Below, one piece after another: positions 34,506-42,507 of a stretch of DNA of 64,000 nucleotides. Numbering within the stretch: the first letter of the stretch is position 1; the number at the start of each line of letters is the position of its first letter. A program made the position numbers and the translations under genes. The notes beneath the pieces were generated by a model. The model did no database searches and was not told the DNA's origin. It saw only the letters and a list, made by a program, of their open reading frames with translations. Origin of the DNA: an uncultured Ruminococcus sp. (GTDB taxonomy: Bacteria > Bacillota > Clostridia > Oscillospirales > Acutalibacteraceae); contig CATXZD010000009.1 of the NCBI GenBank assembly GCA_958403905.1, forward strand, positions 1-64,000, given 5' to 3'.

Positions 34506-35984
34506 ATGGAAGAGAGAAATGTATATCAGGATATTTCCAGACGTACCGACGGAGATGTGTACATCGGTGTTGTTGGTCCTGTAAGAACAGGTAAATCAAC
34601 ATTTATTAAGCGTTTTATGGACTCACTTGTTCTTCCTAATATAAAAGATGAAAATATTTACAGAAGAACAGTTGATGAGCTTCCGCAATCCTCAGCCGGA
34701 AGAACAATAATGACAACTGAGCCTAAGTTTATTCCTGAAGAATCGGTTGAAATCAATCTTGGAAACAATACTACCTTCAAAGTCAGAATGATTGACTGCG
34801 TAGGTTATATTGTCGACAGCGCAATCGGCTACAGTGAAGAGGATATGCCGAGAATGGTGAAAACACCGTGGTCAGATAAAGAAATTCCGTTTGATGATGC
34901 GGCTGAAATCGGCACAAAAAAAGTAATTACAGATCATTCTACAATCGGACTTGTAATCACAACAGACGGTTCATTCAGCGAAATACCCAGAGAAGATTAT
35001 CTTGAGAGTGAACAGCGTGTCATCAACGAACTTAAAGAAATTAACAAGCCGTTTATTGTTCTTCTAAACTCAGCCGAACCGGAATCAGAACACACAATGG
35101 CACTTGCCGCAGAAATGTCAAAGCAGTACGGAGTACCCGTCCTGCCTGTCAGCTGTATGGAATTGAGTGAAAATGAAATAAAAAAAGTGCTCGCACAACT
35201 TTTGTTTGAATTTTCTATTAAGGAAATTAAAGTTGATATTCCCAAATGGGTTGTAAAGCTTGACAAGGAGCACTGGCTTAAATCGGTAATTTTCAATTCT
35301 ATTAAAGAATCTGCAAAAAAGATTGAAAAAATCCGTGAAATACAGCAAACTATACAAGAGTTGTCAGAATGTGAATATATAAACAACGCTTTCCTTACAA
35401 ACCTTGACCTTGGCAGAGGAATAGCAACAATATCATTGGGAATAGATACCTCACTATTCTATAAGGTGCTTTCGGAAGAAACTGAAATTGAAATTAAAGA
35501 TGAATACGAACTGCTGGAATGTATCAATAATCTGTCTAAAAAGCAAAAAGAATTTGATAAAATTGCGCAGGCTTACGAGCAGGTAAAAGAAACGGGTTAC
35601 GGAATAGTAATGCCGACAATTGATGAGCTTTCGCTTGAAGAACCACAGATAATAAAGCAAAGCGGCAAATACGGAATAAAGCTCAAGGCGAGCGCACCGT
35701 CTATTCATATGATGAGGGTGCAAACCAAAACCGAAGTAACACCGATAGTAGGGTCTGAACAGCAATCGGAAGAGCTTGTTTCATATCTATTGAAGGAGTT
35801 TGAAGAAAACCCTGAAAAAATATGGGAGAGCAATATTTTCGGCAAGTCGGTTCATGAGCTTGTAAACGAGGGTTTGCATAACAAACTTTCCAGAATGCCG
35901 GCAGATGCCCGCAGGAGAATAGGGGAAACAATTGAAAAAATCATTAATGACGGCTGTAACGGACTTATCTGTATAATTCTATAA
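34506..35984 (+). CDS. spoIVA: Spore coat ATPase SpoIVA
   Basis: A 492-aa ATPase that polymerises on the forespore surface as the base of the coat. Seen: Walker A GPVRTGKST near residue 25 in VVGPVRTGKSTFIKRFM, the RRTVDELPQSSAGRTIMTTEPKF segment, DCVGYIVDSAIGY, and a well-conserved C-terminus (RMPADARRRIGETIEKIINDG). Length is the same as in B. subtilis (492). It is anchored by SpoVM (gene at 29573) and bound by SipL. RBS AGGAGGA, ATG 34506. Confidence 0.98.
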   Translation: MEERNVYQDISRRTDGDVYIGVVGPVRTGKSTFIKRFMDSLVLPNIKDENIYRRTVDELPQSSAGRTIMTTEPKFIPEESVEINLGNNTTFKVRMIDCVGYIVDSAIGYSEEDMPRMVKTPWSDKEIPFDDAAEIGTKKVITDHSTIGLVITTDGSFSEIPREDYLESEQRVINELKEINKPFIVLLNSAEPESEHTMALAAEMSKQYGVPVLPVSCMELSENEIKKVLAQLLFEFSIKEIKVDIPKWVVKLDKEHWLKSVIFNSIKESAKKIEKIREIQQTIQELSECEYINNAFLTNLDLGRGIATISLGIDTSLFYKVLSEETEIEIKDEYELLECINNLSKKQKEFDKIAQAYEQVKETGYGIVMPTIDELSLEEPQIIKQSGKYGIKLKASAPSIHMMRVQTKTEVTPIVGSEQQSEELVSYLLKEFEENPEKIWESNIFGKSVHELVNEGLHNKLSRMPADARRRIGETIEKIINDGCNGLICIIL

Positions 35985-36031
35985 TAGAATAAATTATATC
36001 AATAAACACATATTTACATCTGCGTGATAAT

Positions 36032-36069
36032 AAAAGTGCTGTTACAATTTAAATTGCAACAGCACTTTT
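36032..36069. terminator. Bidirectional terminator between spoIVA and thiC
   Basis: Stem aaaagtgctgtt / aacagcactttt, extended by the inner caattt/aaattg pair; serves convergent genes. Confidence 0.9.
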
Positions 36070-36085
36070 CATATATCAAATTATA

Positions 36086-37390
36086 TTACAAAATATCAAT
36101 ATGCTCGTTGTTAAGGGCTTTGTTCATACTTCTTACGGCACAGAATTTTCCGCACATTGAGCAGGTGTCGTCGTGTTCAGGCTTTCTGTCGTCACGAATT
36201 TTCTTGGCTGTTTCGGGGTCAATTGCACATTCCCATTGTGCTTCCCAGTCCAGCTTTCTTCTTGCGTCAGCCATTTTGTCGTCAATCTCTCTTGCGCCTC
36301 TTACGCCCTTTGCAATATCAGCGGCATGAGCGGCAATTTTTGATGCTATAATACCCTGTTTAACATCCTCAACATTTGGCAGCGCAAGGTGCTCCGCAGG
36401 AGTTACATAACAGAGGAAAGCTGCACCCGAGGCAGCCGCAATTGCGCCGCCTATAGCTGAAGTAATGTGGTCATAACCGGGTGCAATATCTGTAACAAGC
36501 GGTCCGAGAACATAAAACGGTGCTCCGTTGCATAGGGTATTCTGAATTTTCATATTTGCCGCAATCTGATCCATAGGCATATGTCCGGGACCTTCAACCA
36601 TAACCTGAACGTCCTTTGCCCACGCACGTTTTGTAAGCTCGCCAAGCCGTACAAGCTCTTCAATCTGACAAACATCGCTCGCATCTGCAAGACAACCCGG
36701 TCGGCAGGCGTCGCCGAGGGAAATTGTTACGTCATATTCACGGCAAATATCGAGAATTTCGTCATAATATTCATAGAACGGATTTTCATTGCCAGTCATA
36801 CACATCCATGCAAAAACAAGAGAGCCGCCTCGTGAAACAATGTTCATTTTTCTTTTGTGCTTTTTAATTTGCTCAATTGTCTTGCGTGTTATTCCGCAGT
36901 GGAGCGTTACAAAATCAACACCGTCTTGAGCGTGAAGTCTTACAACGTCAATAAAGTCCTTTGCAGTAAGCGTATCAAGGTCACGCTGATAGTGAATAAC
37001 CGAGTCATAAACGGGCACTGTTCCAATCATTGCAGGACATTCGCTTGTAAGCTTTCTTCTAAAGGGTATTGTGTTGCCGTGCGAGGATAAGTCCATTATT
37101 GCGTGGGCACCCATATTGACGGCTTCCATAACCTTCTGCATTTCAATGTCATAATCCTTGCAATCACGAGAAACACCGAGATTTACATTAATTTTTGTGC
37201 TTAGCATTGAACCAACACCCTGCGGGTCAATGCAGGTATGAAGCTTGTTTGCACAAATAACAACCTTACCTTGTGCAACAAGCGGCATAAGCTCTTCAAC
37301 CGTCATTCTTTCTTTTTTTGAAACTGCTTCAATTTCCTTTGTAACAATTCCTTTTTTTGCAGCTTCCATTTGTGTAGCATATTCTCTCAT
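36086..37390 (-). CDS. thiC: Phosphomethylpyrimidine synthase ThiC
   Basis: A 434-aa radical SAM enzyme converting AIR to HMP phosphate, the pyrimidine half of thiamin. Seen: VDFVTLHCGITRKTIE, SRGGSLVFAWM, EGPGHMPMDQI, GPLVTDIAPGYDHI, and the C-terminal cluster motif CSMCGKFC. That motif is CX2CX3C; the classic form is CX2CX4C, so one residue is missing compared with E. coli. The short form lacking the N-terminal extension is usual for clostridia. It is last in the TPP-riboswitch operon. Confidence 0.96.
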   Translation of the reverse strand: MREYATQMEAAKKGIVTKEIEAVSKKERMTVEELMPLVAQGKVVICANKLHTCIDPQGVGSMLSTKINVNLGVSRDCKDYDIEMQKVMEAVNMGAHAIMDLSSHGNTIPFRRKLTSECPAMIGTVPVYDSVIHYQRDLDTLTAKDFIDVVRLHAQDGVDFVTLHCGITRKTIEQIKKHKRKMNIVSRGGSLVFAWMCMTGNENPFYEYYDEILDICREYDVTISLGDACRPGCLADASDVCQIEELVRLGELTKRAWAKDVQVMVEGPGHMPMDQIAANMKIQNTLCNGAPFYVLGPLVTDIAPGYDHITSAIGGAIAAASGAAFLCYVTPAEHLALPNVEDVKQGIIASKIAAHAADIAKGVRGAREIDDKMADARRKLDWEAQWECAIDPETAKKIRDDRKPEHDDTCSMCGKFCAVRSMNKALNNEHIDIL

Positions 37391-37403
37391 TTTATCAGAC
37401 CTT

Positions 37404-38207
37404 TCATTTTATAATTTTGTAGTTATGGGCAAGAGGACCGCTGCCTTTTCCAAGGTCAAGTCCGGCTTTTATAGCGCCTGTAATATATTCCTTTGCAAGT
37501 CTTACCGAATCTTCAACACTTTTTCCCAGGGCAAGATAGCTTGCAATTGCGCTTGACAATGTACAGCCCGTACCGTGTGTATTTATATTATCAATTTTTA
37601 TGCTTTCAAACCACGTTATTTTTCCGTTGTGGAATAATACGTCGCTTGAATTGTTGATGCAGTGACCGCCCTTGCATAAAACGGAACAGCCGTATTTTTC
37701 GCTGATTTTTCTGCAAATTGTTTCCATATCTGCTTTTGTCCTGATTTCCGTTTCACCAAGAATTTCAGCCTCGGGAATATTAGGTGTTATTATGTCGGCA
37801 ATGGGGAAGAGCAATTCTTTTAAAGAATTAACAGCTTCCTCTTTTATAAGCTTTGAACCGCTTGTTGAAACCATAACAGGGTCGACTATCACATTTTTTG
37901 CACGATACTTATTTAAAGTATCAACCGTAACCCTAATAATCTTAGAGTCCGAAAGCATTCCTACTTTTACTGCATCAGGAAAAATATCGCTGAAAACACA
38001 GTCAAGCTGTTTTTGCAAAAATTCGGGAGTGACTTCAAAAATATCTGAAACTCCTGTTGTGTTTTGCGCAGTAAGTGCGGTTATTGCGCTCATTCCATAT
38101 ACTCCAAGACAGCACATTGTTTTTAAGTCCGCCTGTATTCCTGCACCGCCGCTTGAATCACTTCCCGCAATGGAAAGTACAGCCTTCATTTTGAGGTCAT
38201 TTTTCAT
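37404..38207 (-). CDS. thiD: Hydroxymethylpyrimidine (phosphate) kinase ThiD
   Basis: A 267-aa kinase phosphorylating HMP and HMP-P. Seen: SIAGSDSSGGAGIQADLKTM near the N-terminus, VVDPVMVSTSG, TPNIPEAEIL, and the ribokinase-type catalytic THGTGCTLSSAIAS. Start ATG 38207 is seven bases after GGAGG; it overlaps the end of the tenI/thiE fusion by 11 bases. Confidence 0.96.
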   Translation of the reverse strand: MKNDLKMKAVLSIAGSDSSGGAGIQADLKTMCCLGVYGMSAITALTAQNTTGVSDIFEVTPEFLQKQLDCVFSDIFPDAVKVGMLSDSKIIRVTVDTLNKYRAKNVIVDPVMVSTSGSKLIKEEAVNSLKELLFPIADIITPNIPEAEILGETEIRTKADMETICRKISEKYGCSVLCKGGHCINNSSDVLFHNGKITWFESIKIDNINTHGTGCTLSSAIASYLALGKSVEDSVRLAKEYITGAIKAGLDLGKGSGPLAHNYKIIK

Positions 38208-39444
38208 TTACAACCTCCTCAATTTTCCGCTTTAATTCTAAAGTAGAATTATAAATATCTTTTTCAGCAAAAATTCCGCTGACAATTGCTGCACCTGAAA
38301 TGCCGATACCTTTAAGCTCTAAAATATTTTCTTTTGTTATTCCGCCGATTGCCGTAACAGGAATATTAACACTTTTGCAAATTTCCTTTAAGGTTTCAAA
38401 GCTCATTTTAGATGCGTCGCTTTTGGTACTTGTGCCGAAAACTGCACCGCTGCCGATGTAATCAGCGCCATCATTTTCAGCCTTTACAGCTTGTTCTTTA
38501 GTCCTTGCAGTTGCGCCGATGATTTTGCTTCTGCCAAGAACTTCTCTTGCTTTTGCTATGCTCATATCGCCTTGGCCGAGGTGTACTCCCTCTGAATTAA
38601 CTGCTTTTGCAACTTTTACATTGTCGTTAATAATAAGAGGCACATTGTATTTTCTGCAAAGTAAATGTATTTTCTCGGCTTCTCTGCAAAAAGATTCAAA
38701 ATCAAATGACTTTTCACGAAGCTGAACAAGCGTTGCACCGCCTTTTAATGCGAGTTCAACATCTTCTTCGAGATTTCTGCCGTTAAGCCAATGCCTGTCG
38801 GTTACAGCGTAGAGCAAATATTTACTTCTGTCAGTTTTCATTACGTAAGTATCCTTTATTTGTTGTACAGTTTTTTGCGGATATGCACTTTTCATTAATT
38901 CAGACATAACGCAGACACCTGAAAAATTATTGCAATTTACAACATTTAATTCTGAAACAGAATTATTATCTATTCCACCGATTGCATAAACAGGAATATT
39001 AACTGCCCGGCAAATTTTTGTTAAAAATTCAATTCCGCGTGGTGCAAGTCCTTTTTTGCAGTTGGTTTCAAAAATATGCCCTGCAACAATGTAATTAGCT
39101 CCTGATTTTTCAGCTAAAACAGCGTCCTCAACCGAATGTACGGAAGTACCTATACTCTCAAAATCTTTGTGAAGATATGGTTCGGAAATAAATTTTGAAA
39201 AAGGCAATTGAATATTTGTTATTCCGAGCTTTTTTGCAACATCAATAAAGTTGTGAATAATCAGCTTTTTACTGTACTTATCGCAGATTTTTTTAACATT
39301 TTTTGCAAGCAATAAATATTCATTTTCACTTAAATCCTTTTCGCGCAGGACGATTGCTTCAATATTACTTTGAGCAATCATTTCAATTGATTTAAGAAAA
39401 TCCGTGCTTAGCTGCCTTGCACTTACACATATAACATTAAACAT
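38197..39444 (-). CDS. thiE: TenI-like / thiamin-phosphate synthase ThiE fusion
   Basis: A 415-aa protein made of two TMP-synthase/TenI-fold barrels. The N-terminal half (~1-200) starts FNVICVSARQLS and has IVLREKDLSE, SVHSVEDA and VYAIGGIDNNSV; it looks like TenI (thiazole tautomerase). The C-terminal half (~203-415) has LLYAVTDRHWL, ATLVQLREKS, LIINDNVKVAK, GVHLGQGDM, and IPVTAIGGITKEN, a complete ThiE. ThiE joins HMP-PP and thiazole-P. ATG 39444 overlaps the thiH end; GTG 39456 is the alternative. A tenI-thiE gene fusion in a full thiazole operon makes functional sense. Confidence 0.9.
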   Translation of the reverse strand: MFNVICVSARQLSTDFLKSIEMIAQSNIEAIVLREKDLSENEYLLLAKNVKKICDKYSKKLIIHNFIDVAKKLGITNIQLPFSKFISEPYLHKDFESIGTSVHSVEDAVLAEKSGANYIVAGHIFETNCKKGLAPRGIEFLTKICRAVNIPVYAIGGIDNNSVSELNVVNCNNFSGVCVMSELMKSAYPQKTVQQIKDTYVMKTDRSKYLLYAVTDRHWLNGRNLEEDVELALKGGATLVQLREKSFDFESFCREAEKIHLLCRKYNVPLIINDNVKVAKAVNSEGVHLGQGDMSIAKAREVLGRSKIIGATARTKEQAVKAENDGADYIGSGAVFGTSTKSDASKMSFETLKEICKSVNIPVTAIGGITKENILELKGIGISGAAIVSGIFAEKDIYNSTLELKRKIEEVVNEK

Positions 39445-40591
39445 AGATATAATCACTCATTACAGGTTGCATATTATTTTTGCAAAGTGAATCGTAAATT
39501 TCTTTGACATTTCGTCCGTCGGAAATTTCAAATTGCTCGTCGCCTTTTTTCTCGCCGTCGCTATGTCCTCCGATGCCTACGTCAACTCCTGCCGAGATTT
39601 TAGTAGCGGCAATTTGAACAATATTATCACGAAAGCGCTGACATTCACGTGTTGAAATTGTTATGCTTGCAAACGGCATAAATAATCTGTATGCACATAT
39701 AACCTGTAAAAGTTGCGGCTCATGAACGTCCCTTGGGTTGATTTTATCGTTGTTAATTATAGGTCTTAATCTCGGACACGAAAAAGCAATTTCAGCATGA
39801 GGGTATTTACGCTGAATCAGATATGCATGAATTCCCGTTGCAAAAGCGTCTTTTCGAAAATCGGAAAGTCCCAATAGTGCCGCAAATCCAACTCCTCTCA
39901 TACCGCCCATAAGAGCACGCTCCTGTGTTTCAAGCCGATACGGGAATACCCTCTTGTGTCCTGCAAGGTGCAAAGTTTCGTATTTGTCAGAATTATACGT
40001 TTCCTGAAATACAGTTACGTAATCTGCACCGCATTTCTGAACATAGCTGTATTCGTCGCTGTTCATCGGGTAAACTTCAAGACCGACTACTTTGAAGTAT
40101 TTTCTCGCAATCATGCACGCTTCGCCTATGTATTCAACGTTGCTCATTTTTTTGCTTTCACCTGTCAGTAAAAGTATCTCCTGCAAACCTGTTTTGGCAA
40201 TTGCCTGCATTTCTTTTTCAATTTCCTCATAGTTGAGTTTTGCGCGGTGAATTTTATTGTGACAGTTGAAACCGCAGTAAATACAGTAGTTTTCGCAGTA
40301 GTTGGAAATGTAAAGCGGAGTAAACATATTAATTGAATTTCCAAAGTGCTTTCTTGTTTCAGTCTGTGCCTGCTGTGCAATTTCCTCTAAATGGGGCAAA
40401 GCGGCAGGGGAAAGCAGAGCTTTGAAATCTTCAATTGTTTTAATATCATGCTCAAGCGCCTGTAAAACATCATTTTCTGTGTATTTCTCAGGGTCATAGG
40501 CATTCATAGCCTCAATTACCCTGTCTTTTACGTCCGAGTCAATTTGTTCCATATCGGGCAGATATTCCATATGATTAGTTCTTTTGTTCAT
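39437..40591 (-). CDS. thiH: 2-iminoacetate synthase ThiH
   Basis: A 384-aa radical SAM enzyme splitting tyrosine to p-cresol and dehydroglycine for the thiazole ring (the anaerobic route; no thiO seen). Seen: cluster motif CENYCIYCGF (CX3CX2C), LLTGESKKMSN, VFQETYN, GFAALLGLSDFRKDAF, and SAGVDVGIGGHS. RBS GAGGCGG before ATG 40591. Nine bases downstream of thiG. Confidence 0.96.
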   Translation of the reverse strand: MNKRTNHMEYLPDMEQIDSDVKDRVIEAMNAYDPEKYTENDVLQALEHDIKTIEDFKALLSPAALPHLEEIAQQAQTETRKHFGNSINMFTPLYISNYCENYCIYCGFNCHNKIHRAKLNYEEIEKEMQAIAKTGLQEILLLTGESKKMSNVEYIGEACMIARKYFKVVGLEVYPMNSDEYSYVQKCGADYVTVFQETYNSDKYETLHLAGHKRVFPYRLETQERALMGGMRGVGFAALLGLSDFRKDAFATGIHAYLIQRKYPHAEIAFSCPRLRPIINNDKINPRDVHEPQLLQVICAYRLFMPFASITISTRECQRFRDNIVQIAATKISAGVDVGIGGHSDGEKKGDEQFEISDGRNVKEIYDSLCKNNMQPVMSDYIYV

Positions 40592-40600
40592 TATACCGCC

Positions 40601-41371
40601 TCAATTCTCAAGAAATCCGGTGAGTGGGGAAGAAGCTGACGCTCCCTTTTCAATAACTCTTCCAAGCCCTGAAATATAAGCCTGTCTGCCGGCTTCAATT
40701 GCCTTTTTGAATGCTTCAGCCATCTGCGGTATATCACCTGCGGTTGCAATTGCAGTGTTAGCCATAACAGCCGCTGCACCAATCTCCATAGCCTCGCAAG
40801 CCTGTGAAGGTCTGCCGATTCCGGCATCTACTATAATCGGCAAATCAATTTCATCAATAAGTATTTTGATAAATTCTTTTGTACAAATTCCTTTGTTAGA
40901 GCCGATTGGTGCGCCGAGAGGCATTATAGATGCTGCACCTGCATCACGCAAGCTTCTTGCAACATTCAAATCCGGATACATATACGGCATAACTACAAAT
41001 CCTTCTTTTGCAAGAATTTCAGTTGCCTTAATTGTTTCGTAGTTATCGGGTAAGAGATATTTTGAATCTTTGATAACTTCAATTTTAATAAAGTTACCAC
41101 AGCCCACTTCTCTTGCAAGTCTAGCAATTCTTACAGCTTCATCGGCATTTCTTGCACCGGAGGTGTTCGGTAAAAGCGTTACATTTTTTGGAATGTAGTC
41201 AAGAATGTTTGCAACATTTCCTGTTGCGGCACGCCTGAGTGCAAGCGTGATAATTTCTGCACCCGCATTTTCTACAGCCGCTTTGATTAGGTCAAGAGAA
41301 TATTTGCCCGAGCCCAAAATAAATCGTGAGTTAAACTCATGACCTCCGATAATCAGTTTGTCATTTTCCAT
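40601..41371 (-). CDS. thiG: Thiazole synthase ThiG
   Basis: A 256-aa barrel enzyme assembling the thiazole phosphate from DXP, dehydroglycine and ThiS-thiocarboxylate. Seen: FILGSGKYS, LLPNTSGARNADEAVR, the Schiff-base Lys in FIKIEVI, VMPYMYPDLNVA, PLGAPIGSNKG, and DAGIGRPSQACEAMEIG. Start ATG 41371 after AAGGAAGT gives the standard 256-aa length; the ORF extends to 41395 without an RBS. Confidence 0.97.
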   Translation of the reverse strand: MENDKLIIGGHEFNSRFILGSGKYSLDLIKAAVENAGAEIITLALRRAATGNVANILDYIPKNVTLLPNTSGARNADEAVRIARLAREVGCGNFIKIEVIKDSKYLLPDNYETIKATEILAKEGFVVMPYMYPDLNVARSLRDAGAASIMPLGAPIGSNKGICTKEFIKILIDEIDLPIIVDAGIGRPSQACEAMEIGAAAVMANTAIATAGDIPQMAEAFKKAIEAGRQAYISGLGRVIEKGASASSPLTGFLEN

Positions 41372-41384
41372 TTTCTTACTTCCT

Positions 41385-42029
41385 TTATATATCATATTTT
41401 CCGAGAATTATACGCAGTATTGTATTTGCCTGATGGGCGGCGCATATTGTAACTCTCGGTGACATCAGACCGTTGCCCTTAACTACAGTGTTTGTTCCAT
41501 CACCGCAGAGATAAAAACGGTCCGTAATTTTTCTTGTGATAATTGTGTTTGATTTTTCAACTCCAGCCATACCGGAAGCCGCAACTATATATGCGTCTTT
41601 CCTTTTTTCAAGAATATGATTTACAAGCATAGCCTTGCAGTCAGGATCATCAAACGCCTCGCTGATTATGTTATCATCTTTAAAAAGTGAATCTATATTT
41701 TCATCTGTCACTTTAACGCAGTCGGTAATTACATTTATATACGGATTAATTCTGCTTATCTCGTCTTTAATAGCCTCGGTTTTATACGTTCCAAGATGAC
41801 ATATAAAATACTGCTGACGGTTCAAATTGCTTAAATCCACTTCGTCAAAATCAATCAGATGAAGCGTACCTACTCCTGCTCTTGCAAGCATAAGAGAAAT
41901 ATTTGAACCTAATCCGCCCAACCCTGCAACAGCAACACGTGCTTCTTTAAGCTTTTCGAAAACTTCCTGTGTGTGTCGCAAAGACAGCACATTATCAATT
42001 TCACTTTTGTCGGGGATTTTAGTGTTCAT
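41385..42029 (-). CDS. thiF: ThiS adenylyltransferase ThiF (family 2)
   Basis: A 214-aa E1-like enzyme that adenylates the ThiS C-terminus. Seen: the nucleotide loop AGLGGLGSNISLMLARAG, DFDEVDLSNLNRQQYF, and TNTVVKGNGLMSPRVTICAAHQAN. No zinc-binding Cys pairs are present, as in the short clostridial thiF_fam2 proteins. ATG 42029 follows GGAGGGGG, which lies inside the end of thiS. Confidence 0.93.
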   Translation of the reverse strand: MNTKIPDKSEIDNVLSLRHTQEVFEKLKEARVAVAGLGGLGSNISLMLARAGVGTLHLIDFDEVDLSNLNRQQYFICHLGTYKTEAIKDEISRINPYINVITDCVKVTDENIDSLFKDDNIISEAFDDPDCKAMLVNHILEKRKDAYIVAASGMAGVEKSNTIITRKITDRFYLCGDGTNTVVKGNGLMSPRVTICAAHQANTILRIILGKYDI

Positions 42030-42031
42030 AA

Positions 42032-42226
42032 TCAACCCCCTCCGACAAAATTTACAATTTCAACAATGTCGCCGCTTTTTAACACAGCTTCATTGAACTG
42101 CGATTTCGGCAATATTTCACCGTTTATTTCAATAGCAATCCTTTGCGGATTTATTCCGTTTGTTTTAAGATAATCTAAAAGAACAATCTCATCTTTTTCA
42201 AACTTTTCGCCGTTAATGCAAATCAT
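42032..42226 (-). CDS. thiS: Sulfur carrier protein ThiS
   Basis: A 64-aa ubiquitin-like sulfur carrier, first gene of the thiamin operon. Seen: MICINGEKF, IAIEINGEILPKSQF, LKSGDIVEIVNFVGGG with the C-terminal Gly-Gly that becomes the thiocarboxylate. Start ATG 42226 after GGAGGG; the ORF upstream of this is riboswitch terminator. Confidence 0.95.
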   Translation of the reverse strand: MICINGEKFEKDEIVLLDYLKTNGINPQRIAIEINGEILPKSQFNEAVLKSGDIVEIVNFVGGG

Positions 42227-42244
42227 TTTTATCCCTCCAAACAA

Positions 42245-42277
42245 AAAACGAAGTATGCCAAAAGACATACTTCGCAA
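42245..42277 (-). terminator. Riboswitch-controlled intrinsic terminator
   Basis: Arms cgaagtatg (42249-42257) and catacttcg (42266-42274); on the minus strand followed by ttttttg. It lies between the TPP aptamer and thiS, so thiamin would stop transcription here. Confidence 0.9.
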
Positions 42278-42289
42278 AATTACAGTTTA

Positions 42290-42372
42290 AGTCCCTACGC
42301 TGGCATTATCCAAATCAGGTATTACGGTCGAAATGTCAATTCATTTCCTCTCAGCCCGCTTGAGCTCCCGTT
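42290..42372 (-). promoter_or_regulatory. TPP (THI-box) riboswitch
   Basis: Minus strand shows the THI consensus in order: AACGGGAGCTC, GGCTGAGAGG, GACCGTAATACCTGATTTGG, and ATAATGCCAGCGTAGGGA. This aptamer binds thiamin pyrophosphate and represses the downstream thi operon through the terminator. Confidence 0.97.
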
Positions 42373-42390
42373 TATATTTAATTTATTTAT

Positions 42391-42419
42391 AGTATATTAC
42401 TATTTTTTTAAAATGTAAA
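42391..42419 (-). promoter_or_regulatory. Promoter of the thi operon
   Basis: Minus strand TTTACA (42414-42419), 17-bp spacer, TATACT (42391-42396), just upstream of the riboswitch. Confidence 0.75.
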
Positions 42420-42467
42420 TACTTTTATGATTAAAAACAAAAAATCCGTGCATTTAATTTCAGTTTG

Positions 42468-42476
42468 TGCTATAAT
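42468..42476 (+). promoter_or_regulatory. Extended -10 promoter of tex
   Basis: TGCTATAAT (42468-42476) has TGn before a perfect -10; no clear -35. Confidence 0.55.
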
Positions 42477-42507
42477 TTATAAGCAAATATTAACTACGGA
42501 GGATATA

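Noticed and set aside
34506..35984. SpoIVA read as a generic GTPase or stressosome protein
   Set aside because: Full-length match in length, Walker A context and C-terminus to SpoIVA, and the sipL neighbour.
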